The notes: generated by a model from the letters alone, not told the origin. Positions 44,156-59,378 are shown, numbered from the stretch's first letter. The stretch is 64,000 nucleotides of DNA from Bufo bufo (GCF_905171765.1 NC_053392.1:107698821-107762820); one strand, 5' to 3'. A program made the numbers and translations.

Positions 44156-44928
44156 CCCTTTTCTAGAGACTTTGGCACAGGGTCATTTTTAAAATGACAG
44201 GCAGAGGAAGAGGCAGGCCGTTCCGCAGGGGTTGTAGGGGTCGGGCAGGTGTACCAGGCTGGAGCCTAAGTGGGAAGTTGGAGAAGGTGCGTGCGGTTAT
44301 GTCAAAGGACGCACCAGAGTTGGTTGAGTGGCTCACTCAGACTTCCGCTTCTGCACCCTCCTCATCCATTGTATCTGCACCCTCCTCACTCTGTGCTGTG
44401 TGAACCCCTAAAGACACCACCATTACCATAGCCCCTCCACTCGAGTCAGCGGAATCATTTTCCCATCCATTCCCAGAACTTACTGATGCACAGCCATTCT
44501 TGGCATCGGATGAGGAAGAGGAGGTAGCAACGGCCGCCACCTAGCGGTCTGACGACAGTACCCAGAACGGCCCAAGGAGGGTGGTCCCCGCTGTTGCTGC
44601 CTACTCCGAGATCTCTAATGTCAGTGGTGGTGAAGGTGACGATGATGACGTGTCAATGGACGTCACGTGGGTGCCCACAAGAGAGGAAGAGGAGGGTAGT
44701 TCAGAGGGATATATGGAGCAGCAGATAGGGAGGAGAAGCAGGCAGAACTCGCAGTGCACAGGAGGCAAAAAGCAGACTGCAAATGTATCTGGAGCTAGCC
44801 ATCCACCATGCACGGTCACATCGTATGCTCCCAGGATGTCGACACATGGCTCCGCAATGTGGGCTTTTTTTAACGTGTCAGCTGCTGACAATAGTGTTGC
44901 CATCTGCAGCCTGTGCAGTCAATGCATA

Positions 44929-46530
<1,602 letters not shown>

Positions 46531-48939
46531 TAAGTCGTGGTAAGCCCAACACTCATTTATGGACGACCGCTTTAAGAAGGCACCTGGCCTCCATAACCGA
46601 GCCCAGTGGGAGCAACGCTGTCAGAACCCACAAAGCAACACTCCCGGCGCTTCACGCCCTGCCTCTTCTCCTTCTCTTCTCTCCCCCCATTTGTCCTCTA
46701 CTCCACCTTCCACCGTGGCGTCGTTGCGTTCATCTGGCACAAGGCAGGCTTCCGTGGCCCAAATGTTCAAGCGTAAAAAAAAAAAGATCCTCTTGCCCAA
46801 CGGCTGACCGCTGGCTTGTCGGAACTGCTAGCCCGCCAACTACTGTGGACTCGGAGGCCTTTAAAAAATTTGTGGCCATTGGCACACCGCAATGGAAGGT
46901 CCCTGGAAGGAAATATTTCTCGGAGAAGGACATTACTGAACTATATGGCCACGTTCAGCGGCAAGTTATTATATCTCTGGCACACAGTGTTTGTTGTCCG
47001 ATGTATCTTGGCACCAACACGTGGTCTTGCAAACACAGGCAGGGAAGGTACATAACTTTTACTGCCCACTGGGTGAGCCTTATGACGGCCATCAAGCATG
47101 TAACCCGTGGCACCCGTGTGCATTTGGTGTTACCACCATGGATCGCATGCAGGCCGGCCTCTGCTTCTTATCCTCCTACTCCATCCTCCGTCTCCTTCTT
47201 GGCTGACTCCTCCTTTTCCACTGCTACTGCCTGTTCCGCTGCACCCCCCCAAGCTCCCCAGAACCTATTCGATGTGCCAGGTGAGACATTGCCATGCTGT
47301 GCTGCGGCTGTTGTTCTTTGAACCCAAGAGCCACACCGGTCCTGCACTGCTTTCAGCTCTGTAGTCACAGGCCGATCAGTGACTAACCCCGCTCAATTTG
47401 ACAGTTGGTAAAGTGGTGTGCAACAACAGTGCCAATCTGCTGAGCATGCTGAAACAGGGCAAAATGACACACATGCCGCGTGCATGGCACACGTCCTGAA
47501 CCTAGTTGTACAGCGATTAGTTGCCAAATACCCTGGGGTCCAGGACGTCTTGCAGCAGGCCAGGAAAATCTCTGACCATTTTAGAAGATTTTTCAAAGGC
47601 CATGGCTCACCTTGCCCATTAGACGTCTGATTTGTGACTGCCTGACGCGCTGGAACTCCCCCTTGTATATGCTTCATAGGCTGCTTCAACAGAAACGTGC
47701 CGTTAATGACTACCTGTACGAACTCTGTGGCAGGACAGGTCCTGGGAGCTTGGTTTCTTTTAACCGCCCCAGTGGCTGCTCATGCGCGAGGCATGCAGAC
47801 TTCTGCGCCCATTTAATGAGATCACCAAACTGGTCAGTCGCCGCCAGGGTGCCATCAGTGGCATCGTACCTTACGCCTTCTTTCTGGAGTGTGCATTGCA
47901 TCGTGTCATTGATCAAGCCGTTGAGGAGCAGGAGCTGGAAGATGAGGAAGTCGCAATGCTGAATGAATTCCCAAGGGGGGCTACTCCATCTGAGACAAGT
48001 CAGCAGGAGTCTGAAGAGGAGTCATAGGAGGATGGTGTTGGGGGGAGGAGCAAGAAGAGCAGGCTTTAAACTTTTCGGTGATCCTTGCTGTTGTCAGTGG
48101 CTGGGGGGAGGAGTCCGAGGATTACATTCTCCTGGGCGATGAGCAGAAGCCAGGGCGCTGCACCACTTCCAATTTAGTGCAAATGGGGGCCTTCATGCTC
48201 CAGTGTTTCAAGAGGGACCCCTGTATAAAAAGTAAAAAGGTCAAGGACCTGTACTGGGTGGCAACGTACTTAGACCCCCGGTAAAAATACAAAATGGCGG
48301 ACATGTTACCAGCATCACAGAGGGCTGGCAGAATGCAGCATTTCCAGGCCTTGCTGTGAAAGATGCTGCATTCTGCTGTTGCGGGCACTGGCAGAGGAAT
48401 TTCCACCCACAGCAAAACAGGTGAGGGTACCAATCCTACCGTGCCTGCAAAAAGAGGGCGGTTTGAAGATGTGTTGGTCACTTCCGATATGAGATCATTC
48501 TTGCATCCAACCCATCGACAGCCGCCATCCGGATCCAGCCCCAGGGAACGCCTAGACCGACAGGTGTCCAACTACATTGTTTTAACGGCCTCTCTGAGAA
48601 TCGAGGAACCCCTGGACTATTGGGTGTGCAGGCTTGAGCTGCAGCCACATCTGGCACAATTTTCCATGGAACTCTTGGCTTGCCCCTCGTCGAGTGTCCT
48701 GTCCGAAATTATGTTCAGAGCAGCAGGGGGGATCATGACCGATAAGCGCACTCGCCTAGCTCATGACAGTGTGGACTACCTCACATTTCTACAAATGAAT
48801 GAGGCATGGATCTCGGAGGAATTCAACACCTGTGACGACCAGGTGTAATTGAATTTCCTCATGCCAGCCCACACATATCTGCCATCACCCAGAGCAAAGA
48901 ATGGTTCTTGTCTTATGTATATACAGCAGCATAAAAGGC

Positions 48940-49320
48940 CTTTTCTGTCAGGTGAATGCCTAATTTTTGGTGTCTCTACTCCAGTGGCCTACAGTAAAGT
49001 TTTTAGCCGGTGACCGCCTATTGTACCTCTAGCCACATCATCACAAGTTCTTTTCTGTCAGGTGAATGCCTAATTTTTGGGGCCTGTACTTCACTGGCCT
49101 ACAGTAAAATTGTTATTCAGTGACCGCCTAATGTACCTCCAGCCACATAATCACTTGTTTTTTTCTGTCAGGTGAATGCCTAATTTTTGGGGCCGGTACT
49201 GGCCTACAGTAAAATTGTTATCCACTGACCGTCTAATATACCTCCAGCCACATAATCACTTGTTCTTTTATGTCAGATGAATGCCTAATTTTTGGGGCCT
49301 GTACTCCCGTGGGCTAAAAT
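48940..49320. repeat. 110-bp tandem repeat, about 3.5 copies
   Basis: Units start at TGTCAGGTGAATGCCTAATT (about 48946, 49056, 49166, and a diverged fourth near 49271). They include GGCCTACAGTAAAATTGTTA. The array lies in the 3' flank of hAT-3b. Confidence 0.92.
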
Positions 49321-49859
49321 AAAAATTCTCTAGGCTCCAGCAGGGCACATTTTTGAGAGTTTCCCTTTAAGACGCATAAAAATGGCCCCTGATTAACCAC
49401 CTCAACCCCTATAGCTTAAACACCCTTAATGACCAGGCCACTTTTTACACTTCTGAGCTACCCTACTTTCACCGTTTATTGCTCGGTCATGCAACTTACC
49501 ACCCAAATGAATTTTACCTCCTTTTCTTCTCACTAATAGAGCTTTCATTTGGTGGTATTTCATTGCTGATGACATTTTAACTTTTTTTGTTATTAATCGA
49601 AATTTAACGATTTTTTTTGCAAAAAAATGACATTTTTCACATTCAGTTGTAAAATTTTGCAGAAAAAATGACATCCATATATAAATTTTTCTCTAAATTT
49701 ATTGTTCTACATGTCTTTGATAAAAAAAAAATGTTTGGGTAAAAAAAAAAATGGTTTGGGTAAAAGTTATAGCGTTTACAAACTATGGTACAAAAATGTG
49801 AATTTCCGCTTTTTGAAGCAGCTCTGACTTTCTGAGCACCTGTCATGTTTCCTGAGGTT

Positions 49860-51680
49860 CTACAATGGCCAGACAGTACAAACACCCCACAAATGACCCC
49901 ATTTCGGAAAGTAGATACCCTAAGGTATTCGCTGATGGGCATAGTGAGTTCATTGAACTTTTTATTTTTTGTCACAAGTTAGTGGAAAATGCTGATTTTT
50001 TTTTTTTTCTTACAAAGTCTCATATTCCACTAACTTGTGACAAAAAATAAAAACTTCTATGAACTCACTATGCCCATCAGCGAATACTTTGGGGTGTCTT
50101 CTTTCCAAAATGGGGTCACTTGTGGGGTAGTTATACTGCCCTGGCATTCTAGGGGCCCAAATGTGTGGTAAGTAGTTTGAAATCAAAATCTGTAAAAAAT
50201 GGCCGGTGAAATCCGAAAGGTGCTCTTTGGAATGTGGGCCCCTTTGCCCACCTAGGCTGCAAAAAAGTGTCACACATCTGGTATCTCTGTACTCAGGAGA
50301 AGTTGGGCAATGTGTTTTGGGGTGTCATTTTACATATACCCATGCTGGGCGAGATAAATATCTTGGTCAAATGTCAACTTTGTATAAAACAAAAATGGGA
50401 AAAGTTGTCTTTTGCCAAGATATTTCTCTCACCCAGCAGGGGTATATGTAAAATGACACCCGAAAAGACATTGCCCAACTTCTCCTGAGTACTGAGATAG
50501 CAGATGTGTGACACTTTTTTGCAGCCTAGGTGGGCAAAGGGGCCCACATTCCAAAGAGCACCTTTCGGATTTCACCGGCCATTTTTTACAGATTTTGATT
50601 TCAAACTACTTACCACACATTTGGGCCCCTAGAATGCCAGGGCAGTATAACTACCCCACAAGTGACCCCATTTTGGAAAGAAGACACCCCAAGGTATTCG
50701 CTGATGGGCATAGTGAGTTCATAGAAGTTTTTATTTTTTGTCACAAGTTAGCGGAAAATGATGATTTTTTTTCTTACAAAGTCTCATATTCCACTAACTT
50801 GTGACAAAAAATAAAAACTTTCATGAACTCACTATGCCCATCAGCGAATACCTTGGGGTGTCTTCTTTCCAAAATGGGGTCACTTGTGGGGTAGTTATAC
50901 TGCCCTGGCATTCTAGGGGCTCAAATGTGTGGCAAGTAGTTTGAAATCAAAATCTGTAAAAAATGGCCGGTGAAATCCGAAAGGTGCTCTTTGGAATGTG
51001 GCCCCCTTTGCCCACCTAGGCTGCAAAAAAGTGTCACACATGTGGTATCTCCGTAATCAAGAGAAGTTGGGCAATGTGTTTTGGGGTGTCATTTTACATA
51101 TACCCATGCTGGGCGAGAGAAATATCTCGGCAAAAGACAACTTTTCCCATTTTTTTATACAAAGTTGGCATTTGACCAAGATATTTATCTCACCCAGCAT
51201 GGGTATATGTAAAATGACACCCCAAAACACATTTCCCAACTTCTCCTGAGTACGGCAATACCACATGTGTGACACTTTTTTGCAGCCTAGATGCACAAAG
51301 GTGCCCAAATTCCTTTTAGGAGGGCATTTTTAGACATTTGGATCCCAGACTTCTTCTCACGCTTTAGGGCCCCTGAAAAGCCAGGGCAGTATAAATACCC
51401 CACATGTGACCCCATTTTGGAAAGAAGACACCCCAAGGTATTCAATGAGGGGCATGGCGAGTTCATATAAAAAAAAAATTTTGGGCACAAGTTAGCGGAA
51501 ATTGATTTTTTGGGTTTTTTTCTCACAAAGTCTCCCTTTCCGCTAACTTGAGACAAAAATTTCATCTTTCATGGACTCAATATGCCCCTCAGCGAATACC
51601 TTGGGGTGTCTTCTTTCCAAAATGGTGTTATTTGTGGGGTGTTTGTACTGCCCTGCCATTTGAGGGTCTCCGCAGTCATT
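49860..51680. repeat. accordion of alternating inverted repeats
   Basis: Five palindrome centres near 50006, 50390, 50772, 51153 and 51519 are spaced about 375 bp. Two segment types alternate in orientation. One carries GGTATTCGCTGATGGGCATA and GTCACAAGTTAG; the other carries GCCCACCTAGGCTGCAAAAA and ACATATACCCATGCTGGGCG. Each segment is the reverse complement of the copy on the far side of the centre. The copies from 50006 to 51153 are nearly identical, and the outer ones more diverged. Confidence 0.93.
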
Positions 51681-51990
51681 ACATGTATGGCCAGCATTAG
51701 GAGTTTCTGCTATTCTCCTTATATTGAGCATACGGGTAATGAGATATTTTTTTTCCGTTCAGCCTCTGGGCTGAAAGAAAAAAATGAACGGCACATATTT
51801 CTTCATTCGCATCGATCAATGTGAATGAAAAAATCTCTGGCAAAAAAAAAAAAAAAAGGAGGGGAAAGGCGTCTGCCAGGACATAGGAGCTCCGCCCAAC
51901 ATCCATACCCACTTAGCTCGTATGCCCTGGCAAACCAGATTTATCCATTCACATCAATCGATGAATAAATCATTGCCGGGATTTTTTATT

Positions 51991-51996
<6 letters not shown>

Positions 51997-52021
<25 letters not shown>
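51997..52021. repeat. (TA)n microsatellite
   Basis: About 12 TA units inside the piggyBac 3' flank. Confidence 0.9.
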
Positions 52022-52546
52022 CAAAGTGTTTGCCAAAGCATATGAACACCGCCGCCTCCTCAGCTCATATGCCTCGGCAAACGTATCTTTTAATGCAGAG
52101 GAGAAATCTCGTCTTGCAGCGCCGCATACACCGACTTGTGTGTAATCTGACAGCAGCGCAATGCTTCTGTCAGAATGCACATCAGTGCTGCAGCTTGTCG
52201 ATCGGTTGGTCCACCTGGAAGGTAAAAAAAACAAAAAAGAAAAAACCAGGCCGCAACGCAATAAATTTTATTAACTTTATAATAACTTTGGAACAGAACA
52301 TATAAACTTTTTTTTAACTTTTTGAACTGAAGTTAACTTTTTTGCTTACTGGTGTTTTTTTTTTTTTTTTTACCTTTTATAGGACAAACCTCTCCTTCCC
52401 CATGGGACAATGTGCAAAGCGCAAATCGCCCAAAGATGTGGCGAAGTACATTATGCACTTTATCCCAGGTGAAAGGAGAGGTTTGCAGCAGCTGTGAGTA
52501 AAAGGGCCCTTATAGCCCTGTGTGCCTGTCCTGTGAGATGCAATCC

Positions 52547-54500
52547 CTATGCTAAGTGTACCTGTGTGTGGTACTTCCGGAAACACTCTCCAAAGCATAG
52601 GGCAGGGTGGTCAGGACAGTCAGGACAGAAATAGCGGGTGTCACGCCTTATTCCACTCCTGCTACAGACACGACATCTTTTTCGGGGTGACGGTTGGGTT
52701 GAGGTACCAGGAACGACACTGGGGAAATGTCGCTCGTGTAGACGGCTAACTACACTGGTGGATGGGGCCACGGAACCTTCTGGATACAGGAGGTTCTCGA
52801 TGATCTCTTCCTGAAATTTGAGGAAGGATCCAGTTCTCCCAGCCTTACTGTAGAGAACAAAACTATTATATGCAGCCAATTGAATTAAATATACAGACAC
52901 CTTCTTATACCAGCGTCTGGTGCGTCGGGAAACTAAATACGGAGACAACATCTGGTCATTGAAGTCCACCCCTCCCATGAGCAAATTATAGTCGTGGACA
53001 CAGAGGGGCTTTTCAATGACACGGGTTGCTCGCTCAATTTGTATTGTCGTGTCTGCGTGAATGGAGGAGAGCATGTAAACGTCACGCTTGTCTCTCCATT
53101 TCACCGCGAGCAGTTCTTCGTTACACAAGGCAGCCCTCTCCCCCCTTGCAAGACGGGTGGTAACGAGCCGTTGGGGGAAGCCCACGCGACTAGTTCGCGC
53201 GGTGCCACAGCAGCCAATCTGTTCTAGGAACAAATGCCTGAAGAGGGCCAAACTTGTGTAGAAATTGTCCACATAAAGATGGTACCCCTTGCCAAATAAG
53301 GGTGACACCAAGTCCCAGACTGTCTTCCCACTGCCCCCCAAGGTAGTCAGGGCAACCGACCGGCTCCAGGGTCTGATCTTTTCCCTCATAGATCCAAAAT
53401 TTGTGGGTATAGCCTGTGGCCCTTTCACAGAGCTTATACAATTTGACCCCATACCGGGTGCGCTTGCTTGGGATGTATTGTTTGAAGCCAAGGCGCCCGG
53501 TAAAATGTATTAGGGACTCGTCTACGCAGATGTTTTGCTCGGGGGTATACAAATCTGCAAATTTCTGGTTGAAGTGGTCTATGAGGGGCCGAATTTTGTG
53601 GAGCCGGTCAAAAGCAGGGTGGCCTCTGGGACGGGAGGTGGTGTTGTCGCTAAAGTGCAGGAAACGCAGGATGGCCTCAAATCGTGCCCTGGACATAGCA
53701 GCAGAGAACATGGGCATGTGATGAATTGGGTTCGTGGACCAATATGACCGCAATTCATGCTTTTTGGTTAGACCCATGTTGAGGAGAAGGCCCAGAAAAA
53801 TTTTAATTTCGGAAACTTGGACTGGTTTCCACCGGAAAGGCTGGGCATAATAGCTTCCCGGGTTGGCGGATATAAATTGTGTGGCATACTGGTTTGTCTC
53901 TGCCACGACTAAGTCCAAGAGCTCCGCAGTCAAGAACAGCTCAAAAAATCCCAGGGCCGAACCGATCTGAGCTGTCTCAACCCGAACTCCAGACTGGGTG
54001 GTGAAAGGGGGAACTACAGGTGCGGCTGAAGTTGGTGACTGCCAATCAGGATTTGCCAGCACCTCAGGGACTCTAGGGGCTCTACAGGCCTGACTGTGCG
54101 GTGGCTGCGACGGGGTAACTACTGCACGTGCCACCGTACCAGCTTCAACTGCCCTTCTGGTGCTCACCACTTCACCATGTTGTACGGCAGTGCTGGTACT
54201 AGGTCCAGGGAGGGCTGCGCTGCTGGTGTATGCCTCACCACGTGATCCGACAGCGCCAGCCCCACTCTGCTGCTCTTGAAGCGGATCTTGTGCAACCTGT
54301 GGTCTAGCGACACGGGGCTGGGTACGCCTGGTTCTATCAGGGAGCTCCACCTCCTCGTCCGAACTTTGGGTCAGAGTGCCACTGCTTTCTACAGGTTCAT
54401 ATTCTGACCCGCTAGATTCGTCAGATGAGGGTTCCCATTCCTCATCCGACTGGGTCAGAATCCTGTAGGCCTCTTCAGAAGAATACCCCCTGTTTGACAT
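52547..54500 (-). pseudogene. piggyBac transposase (PGBD-like), one-base slip
   Basis: About 650 codons, the usual piggyBac length. The start MSNRGYSSEEAYRILTQSDE (54500) leads an acidic Ser-rich N-terminus. The catalytic aspartates sit in NICVDESLIHFTG, HLYVDNFYTSLALF and MGGVDFNDQM. Other family marks are IFLGLLLNMGL, RYGVKLYKLCE and VGCPDYLGG. The C-terminus is a Cys-rich zinc-binding domain (RKRCRVCSRSGIRRDT, YFCPDCPDHPALC). The frame breaks at a run of six C at 53334-53339 (plus strand). One base fewer would join the two parts, so all three catalytic residues and the zinc domain are otherwise present. A genuine mutation or a homopolymer sequencing error are both possible. Confidence 0.93.
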
Positions 54501-55305
54501 TTGGACTACTAAATTTAGGGGTATTCCCTGAGACTATCCAAGAAAAAAAGCAAGCCTGTCTTACTAAGGGGAGGCTAGCGAAGTACCGGAGGCCGCTGCG
54601 GTTGATAAAAAATATCAAAACTGATTTTTTTATCGCCGCAGCGCTTGGAAAGTGATTGTGCAGTGATCAAAAAAATATATTTTTTTTGTCACTGCGGCGG
54701 GGCGGGTGTGGGTGAACGCACGTGTGGGCGACCGATCAGGCCTGATCGGGCAAACACTGCGTTTTGGGTGGAGGGCGAGCTAAGGTGACACTAATACAAT
54801 TATAGATCTGACTGTGATCAGTTTTGATCACTTACAGATACTATAAAAGTACAAAAGCTGATTAGCGATACGCTAATCAGCGAATCAGTGACTGCAGTGC
54901 GGTGGGCTGGGCGCTAACTGACGCTAAACTACCTAACCAAGGGGCCTAAACTATCCTAAAACCTAACAGTCAATACCAGTGAAAAAAAAAAGTAACAGTT
55001 TACACTGATCACTTTTTTCCTTTCACTAGGTGATTGACAGGGGCGATCAAGGGGTGATCAAGGGGTTAATTCGGGTGATGGGGGGTGATCTGGGGCTAAG
55101 TGTACTGTTTGTGGGTACTCACTGTGATGTCTGCTCCTCTGCTGGAACCAACCGACGAAAAGGACCAGCAGAGGAGCAGACAAGCCATTTAACACATCAT
55201 ATTTACTAATATAATGTGTTAGATGGCTTTTGTATATGCGTGACTCTGCGCAGCGCTGCCGCCTCCGGAACGCGATCCTGCGTTAGGCGGTCCGGAGGCG
55301 GTTAA

Positions 55306-55734
55306 AATACGTATTTTTTGTGGGAATTTTTGTCATTGATCCCCCTCTGGTATATCACTGTCCATGTTGAGGGACTATTTGTGCAATTCTAGTAAGTATT
55401 TGGTGGCTGCAAATATGACCTGAAGGTTTTTCAGGTTCTTCTGCCATTAAAGTGAATGGGGCCTGCCGAGAACGCGCGGGTCGCAAACATTTGATCGTGA
55501 ACGCGCGTTAGTGAAACGTCCCGGCCGATGTTCGTCCATTACTACTGATTAGATCAACCAAACCTTGAAAAAAGAGAACGTTTTCTTTTGGCTTTCGCCT
55601 CAGCTATTACTCTGATGCTGCCACCCGCCTGATGCCAAACATCTGATGCCAAGTGCTCCTTCATTCACCCACCTTAGTCAGCGGGTACTGGTATTGCCAC
55701 CCACCACCCCCTCTGTCACCGGGTCACTTTGTGT
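55306..55734. other. hAT-3b right end and resumption of hAT-3
   Basis: Up to about 55550 this is the hAT-3b 3' terminal region; after that hAT-3 resumes with ATGCTGCCACCCGCCTGATG. No gene. Confidence 0.5.
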
Positions 55735-58470
55735 TCTCCTGTTGCTGCTGCTGCCATCTCCTCACTATGTCACCTTGCCACTCTGTGGTATCCTGATGCT
55801 GCTGCTACCATCTCCTCACTATGTCACCTTGCCACTCTGTGGTTTCCTAATGCTGCTGACATCTCCACACTATGTCATTTTGCCACTCTGTAGTTTCCTG
55901 ATGCTGCTGCTGCCATCTCCACACTATGTCACCTTGCCACTCTGTGGTATCCTGATGCTGCTGCTGCCATATCCACACTATGTCACCTTTCCACTCTGTG
56001 GTATTCTCCTGATACTGCTGCTGTCGCCAACTCCAGACTCGATCATTGTGCCACTCTGTGGTCTCCTCCTGATACTGCTGCTGCCTCCACCTCTGCACTC
56101 TGTCATTGGGCCATTCTTTGGTATCCTCATGCAGCCGCCACCTCCAGACTCGGTCATTGTGCCACTCGGTGGCCACCTCATACTGCCGCCACCTCCAGAC
56201 TCTGTCATTGTGCCACTCGGTGGCCTGATGCTGCTAACTCCAGACTCTGTCATTGTGCCACTCTGCGGTCTCCTCATGCTGCCTCCACCTCCAGACTCAG
56301 TCATTGTGCCACTCGGTGGCCTACTTATACTGCTGTCACCTCCAGACTTTGTCATTGTGCCACTCGGTGGCCTTCTCTTGATGCTGCCAACTCCAGACGA
56401 TGTCATTGTGCCACTCGGTGGCCTTCTCCTGATGCTGCCAAATCCAGAGTATGTCATTGTGCCACTCGGTGGCCTCCTCATATTGCTGCCATCTCCAGAC
56501 TCTGTTATTGTGCCACTCGGTGGCCTTCTCCTGATGCTGCGAACTCCAAATTATGTCATTGTGCCACTCGGTGGCCTTCTCCTGATGCTGCTAAATCCAG
56601 ACTGTGTCATTGGGCCACTCGTTGGCCTTCTCCTGATGCTTCCAACTCCAGACTCTGTCATTATGCCACTCGGTGGCCTCCTCATACTGCTACTCATACT
56701 TCTGCCACCTCCAGACTCTGTTATTGTGCCACTTGGTGGCCTCCTCAAACTTCTGCCACATCCAGACTCTGTCATTGTGCCACTCGGTGACCTTCTCTTG
56801 ATGCTGCAAACTCCAAACTATGTCATTGTGCCACTCGGTGGCCTTCTACTGCTACTGATGCTGCCAACTCCAGACTATGTCATTGTGCCACTCGTTGGCC
56901 TTCTCCTGATGCTTCCACCTACAGGCTCTGTCATTGTGCCACTCGGTGACCTTCTCTTGATGCTGCAAACTCCAGACTATGTCATTGTGCCACTCGGTGG
57001 CCTTCTCCTCATGCTGCCAAATCCATACTGTGTCATTGTGCCACTTGGTGGCCTTCTCCTGATTCTGCTGCTGCCACCACCTCCAGACTCTGTCATTGTG
57101 CCACTCGGTGGCCTTCTACTGCTACTGATGCTGCCAACTCCAGACTATGTCATTGTGCCACTCGGTGGCCTCCTCATACTGCTGCCATCTCCAGACTCTG
57201 TCATTGTGCCACTTAGTGGCCTTCTACTGATGCTGCCAACTCCAGACTATGTCATTGTGCCACTCGTTGGCCTTCTCCTGATGCTTCCACCTCCAGGCTC
57301 TGTCATTGCACCACTCGGTGGCCTCCTCATACTGCTGCCACCTCCAGACTATGTCATTGTGCCACTCGTTGGCCTTCTCCTGATGCTTCCACCTCCAGGC
57401 TCTGTCATTGCACCACTCAGTGGCCTCCTCATACTGCTGCCACCTCCAGACTATGTCATTGTGCCACTTGGTGGCCTTCTCCTGATTCTGCTGCTGCCGC
57501 CACCTCCAGGATCTGTCATTGTGCCTCTCGGTGGCCTCCTCATACTTCTGCCACCTCCAGACTCTGTCATTGTGCCACTTAGTGGCCTTCTCCTGATGCT
57601 TCCACCTCCAAGCTCTGTCATTGTGCCACTTGATGGCCTTCTCCTGATGCTGCTGCTGCCGCCACCTCCAGACTGTCATTGTGCCACTGAGTGGCCTTTT
57701 CCTGATGCTGCCACCTCAAGACTCTGTCATTGTGCCACTCAGTGGCCTTCTCATACTGCTGCCATCTCCAGACTATGTCATTGTGACACTTAGTGACCTT
57801 CTACTGATGCTGCCAACTACAGACTGTCATTGTGCCACTTGATGGCCTTCTACTGATTCTGCTGCTGCCGACACATCCAGGCTCTGTCATTGTACCACTC
57901 GGTGGCCTCCTCATACTGCTGCCACCTACAGACTCTGTCATTGTGACACTCATTGGCCTTCTCCTGATGCTTCTGCCACCTCCAGACTATGTCATTGTGC
58001 CACTCGGTGGCCTTCTACTGCTACTGATGCTGCCAACTCCAGACTCTGTCATTGTGCCACTCAATGGCCTTCTCCTGATGCTGCTGCTGCCGCCACCTCC
58101 AGACTGTCATTGTGCCACTCAGTGGCCTCCTCATACTGCTACCAACTCCAGACTCTGCCATTGTGCTACTGGGTGGCCTCCTCATACTTCTGCCACCTCC
58201 AGTCTCTGTCATTGTGCTTCTCGGTGGCCTTCTCCTGATGCTGCTAACTCCAGACTATGTAATTGTGCCACTCGGTGGCCTCCTCATACTGCTGCCAACT
58301 CCAGACTCTGTCATTGTGCCACTCGGTGGCCTTCTCTTGATGCTGCCAACTTCAGACTGTCATTGTGCCATTCGGTGGCCTCCTCATACTGCTGCCACCT
58401 CCAGACCCTGTCATTGGGCCACTCTGTGGTCTCCTCATGCTGCTTCCACCTCACCACTATGTCATAGGTC
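55735..58470. repeat. 51-bp (and 60-bp) minisatellite, about 50 copies
   Basis: The basic unit contains CTCCAGACTCTGTCATTGTG, CCACTCGGTGGCCTTCTCCT and GATGCTGCCAC. Some units carry an extra CTGCTGCTGCC-type insertion of 9-12 bp. Unit lengths are mostly multiples of three, which gives long hydrophobic open frames (PPPDSVIVPLGGLLLML, 715 codons from 55646) and minus-strand frames. These are not genes. It lies in the 3' flank of hAT-3. Confidence 0.95.
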
Positions 58471-59378
58471 CATTCTTTGGACTTCTCATGCGGTTCCCAC
58501 CCTCCCCACTTCATGACTGGTCCACTAATTTGGTTTTCGGCCTGGCTGACATCATTATTTATTTGACCTTTCTTCTAATCTGTCAGGAGGAAGGAAGAAT
58601 TAGACGCACAACGGATCCCGCCTGTGTAGCAGCTGTAAGGCCTGTATGGTCCCATCAGAATTGACTTATGATTTGGTAGCCAAAAGCAGGAGTGGGTACA
58701 AAACACAGAAGAAATGCAAATATTCCATTCACGTGTCATCTCTGTTTTAGATCCACTCCAGTTTTTTTTGGCATTAGCAATACTGATGGATTATTGTGCA
58801 AATGCTGACCGAGTGAAGGCGGATGCTCCACAGACAGGATCAGATTTTTGTGGGTTATTGTTCTGATGGATCAGAGGAAGGGCAAATTAATCAGTGATGT
58901 CAACACAAACTTACTGCTGACACCCTCTCTACTCTGTCAGGTGGGCTCTAATTGTATAAGCGTTTAATAGAACAGGTTCTGTAGACATCTATGTGGAATC
59001 AGCTGACGACGGTATAAAAGGAGTGCGCTTCTTCTTGGCACTAACATCGACCTGTAAGGCTGAGTTCATACTTGAGTTATTTGGTCAGTTTTGGCCCCGT
59101 GACTGCCCAAATAAGTGAAGTGTGCAGTGATTCTAAGAGCAACGCCTGTCATCTGCATGTCATACGGACCCACAGTATTATTTCACTACCACAGCAGATT
59201 CCCTATGCGTGTTACTGCAAGGCACACAGTGTTCTACACCACTATAAAGGCTCTCTGCAGCCAGGAAATAGCAATTTTTAACGTAATTTGCCGCAAACAA
59301 ATTCGGATCGAACCAAATTTTTCCCCAAATATTTCACGAACCAGCGAGTCAAATTTTTGAAACATTCGCTCATCTCTA
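58471..59378. other. hAT-3 3' terminal region
   Basis: Non-coding. The stretch 59050-59270 (CATACGGACCCACAGTATTA, TGCGTGTTACTGCAAGGCAC) is related to hAT-4 at 62690-63195. The last 100 bp contain AATTTG words shared with the left end. Confidence 0.65.

Larger units (their letters stand above)
49393..55305 (-). mobile_element. piggyBac transposon, 5.9 kb, nearly intact
   Basis: TTAA at 49393-49396 and 55302-55305 forms the target duplication. The ends read TTAACCACCTCAACCCC and, in reverse complement, TTAACCGCCTCCGGACCGCC. The 5' subterminal region has a second inverted CCGCCTCCGGAACGCG block at 55258-55274, as usual for piggyBac. The transposase lies on the minus strand near the right end. 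A unique 'accordion' of alternating inverted repeats fills 49860-51680. It inserted into the 3' flank of hAT-3b. Confidence 0.9.

Noticed and set aside
50010..51308. Repeated frames with PKVFADGHSEFIE and KKVSHMWYL that look like paralogous small genes
   Set aside because: They are the two segment types of the piggyBac accordion read on alternating strands. Identity comes from the palindromic duplication, and none has a start-to-stop structure conserved beyond the repeat.
51922..52305. A 127-codon frame containing (Tyr-Ile)n
   Set aside because: Created by the (TA)n microsatellite at 51997-52021.
55646..57793. A 715-codon hydrophobic frame that looks like a membrane protein
   Set aside because: Translation of the 51/60-bp minisatellite. 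The minus strand is open as well, and the frame breaks where a unit is not a multiple of three.
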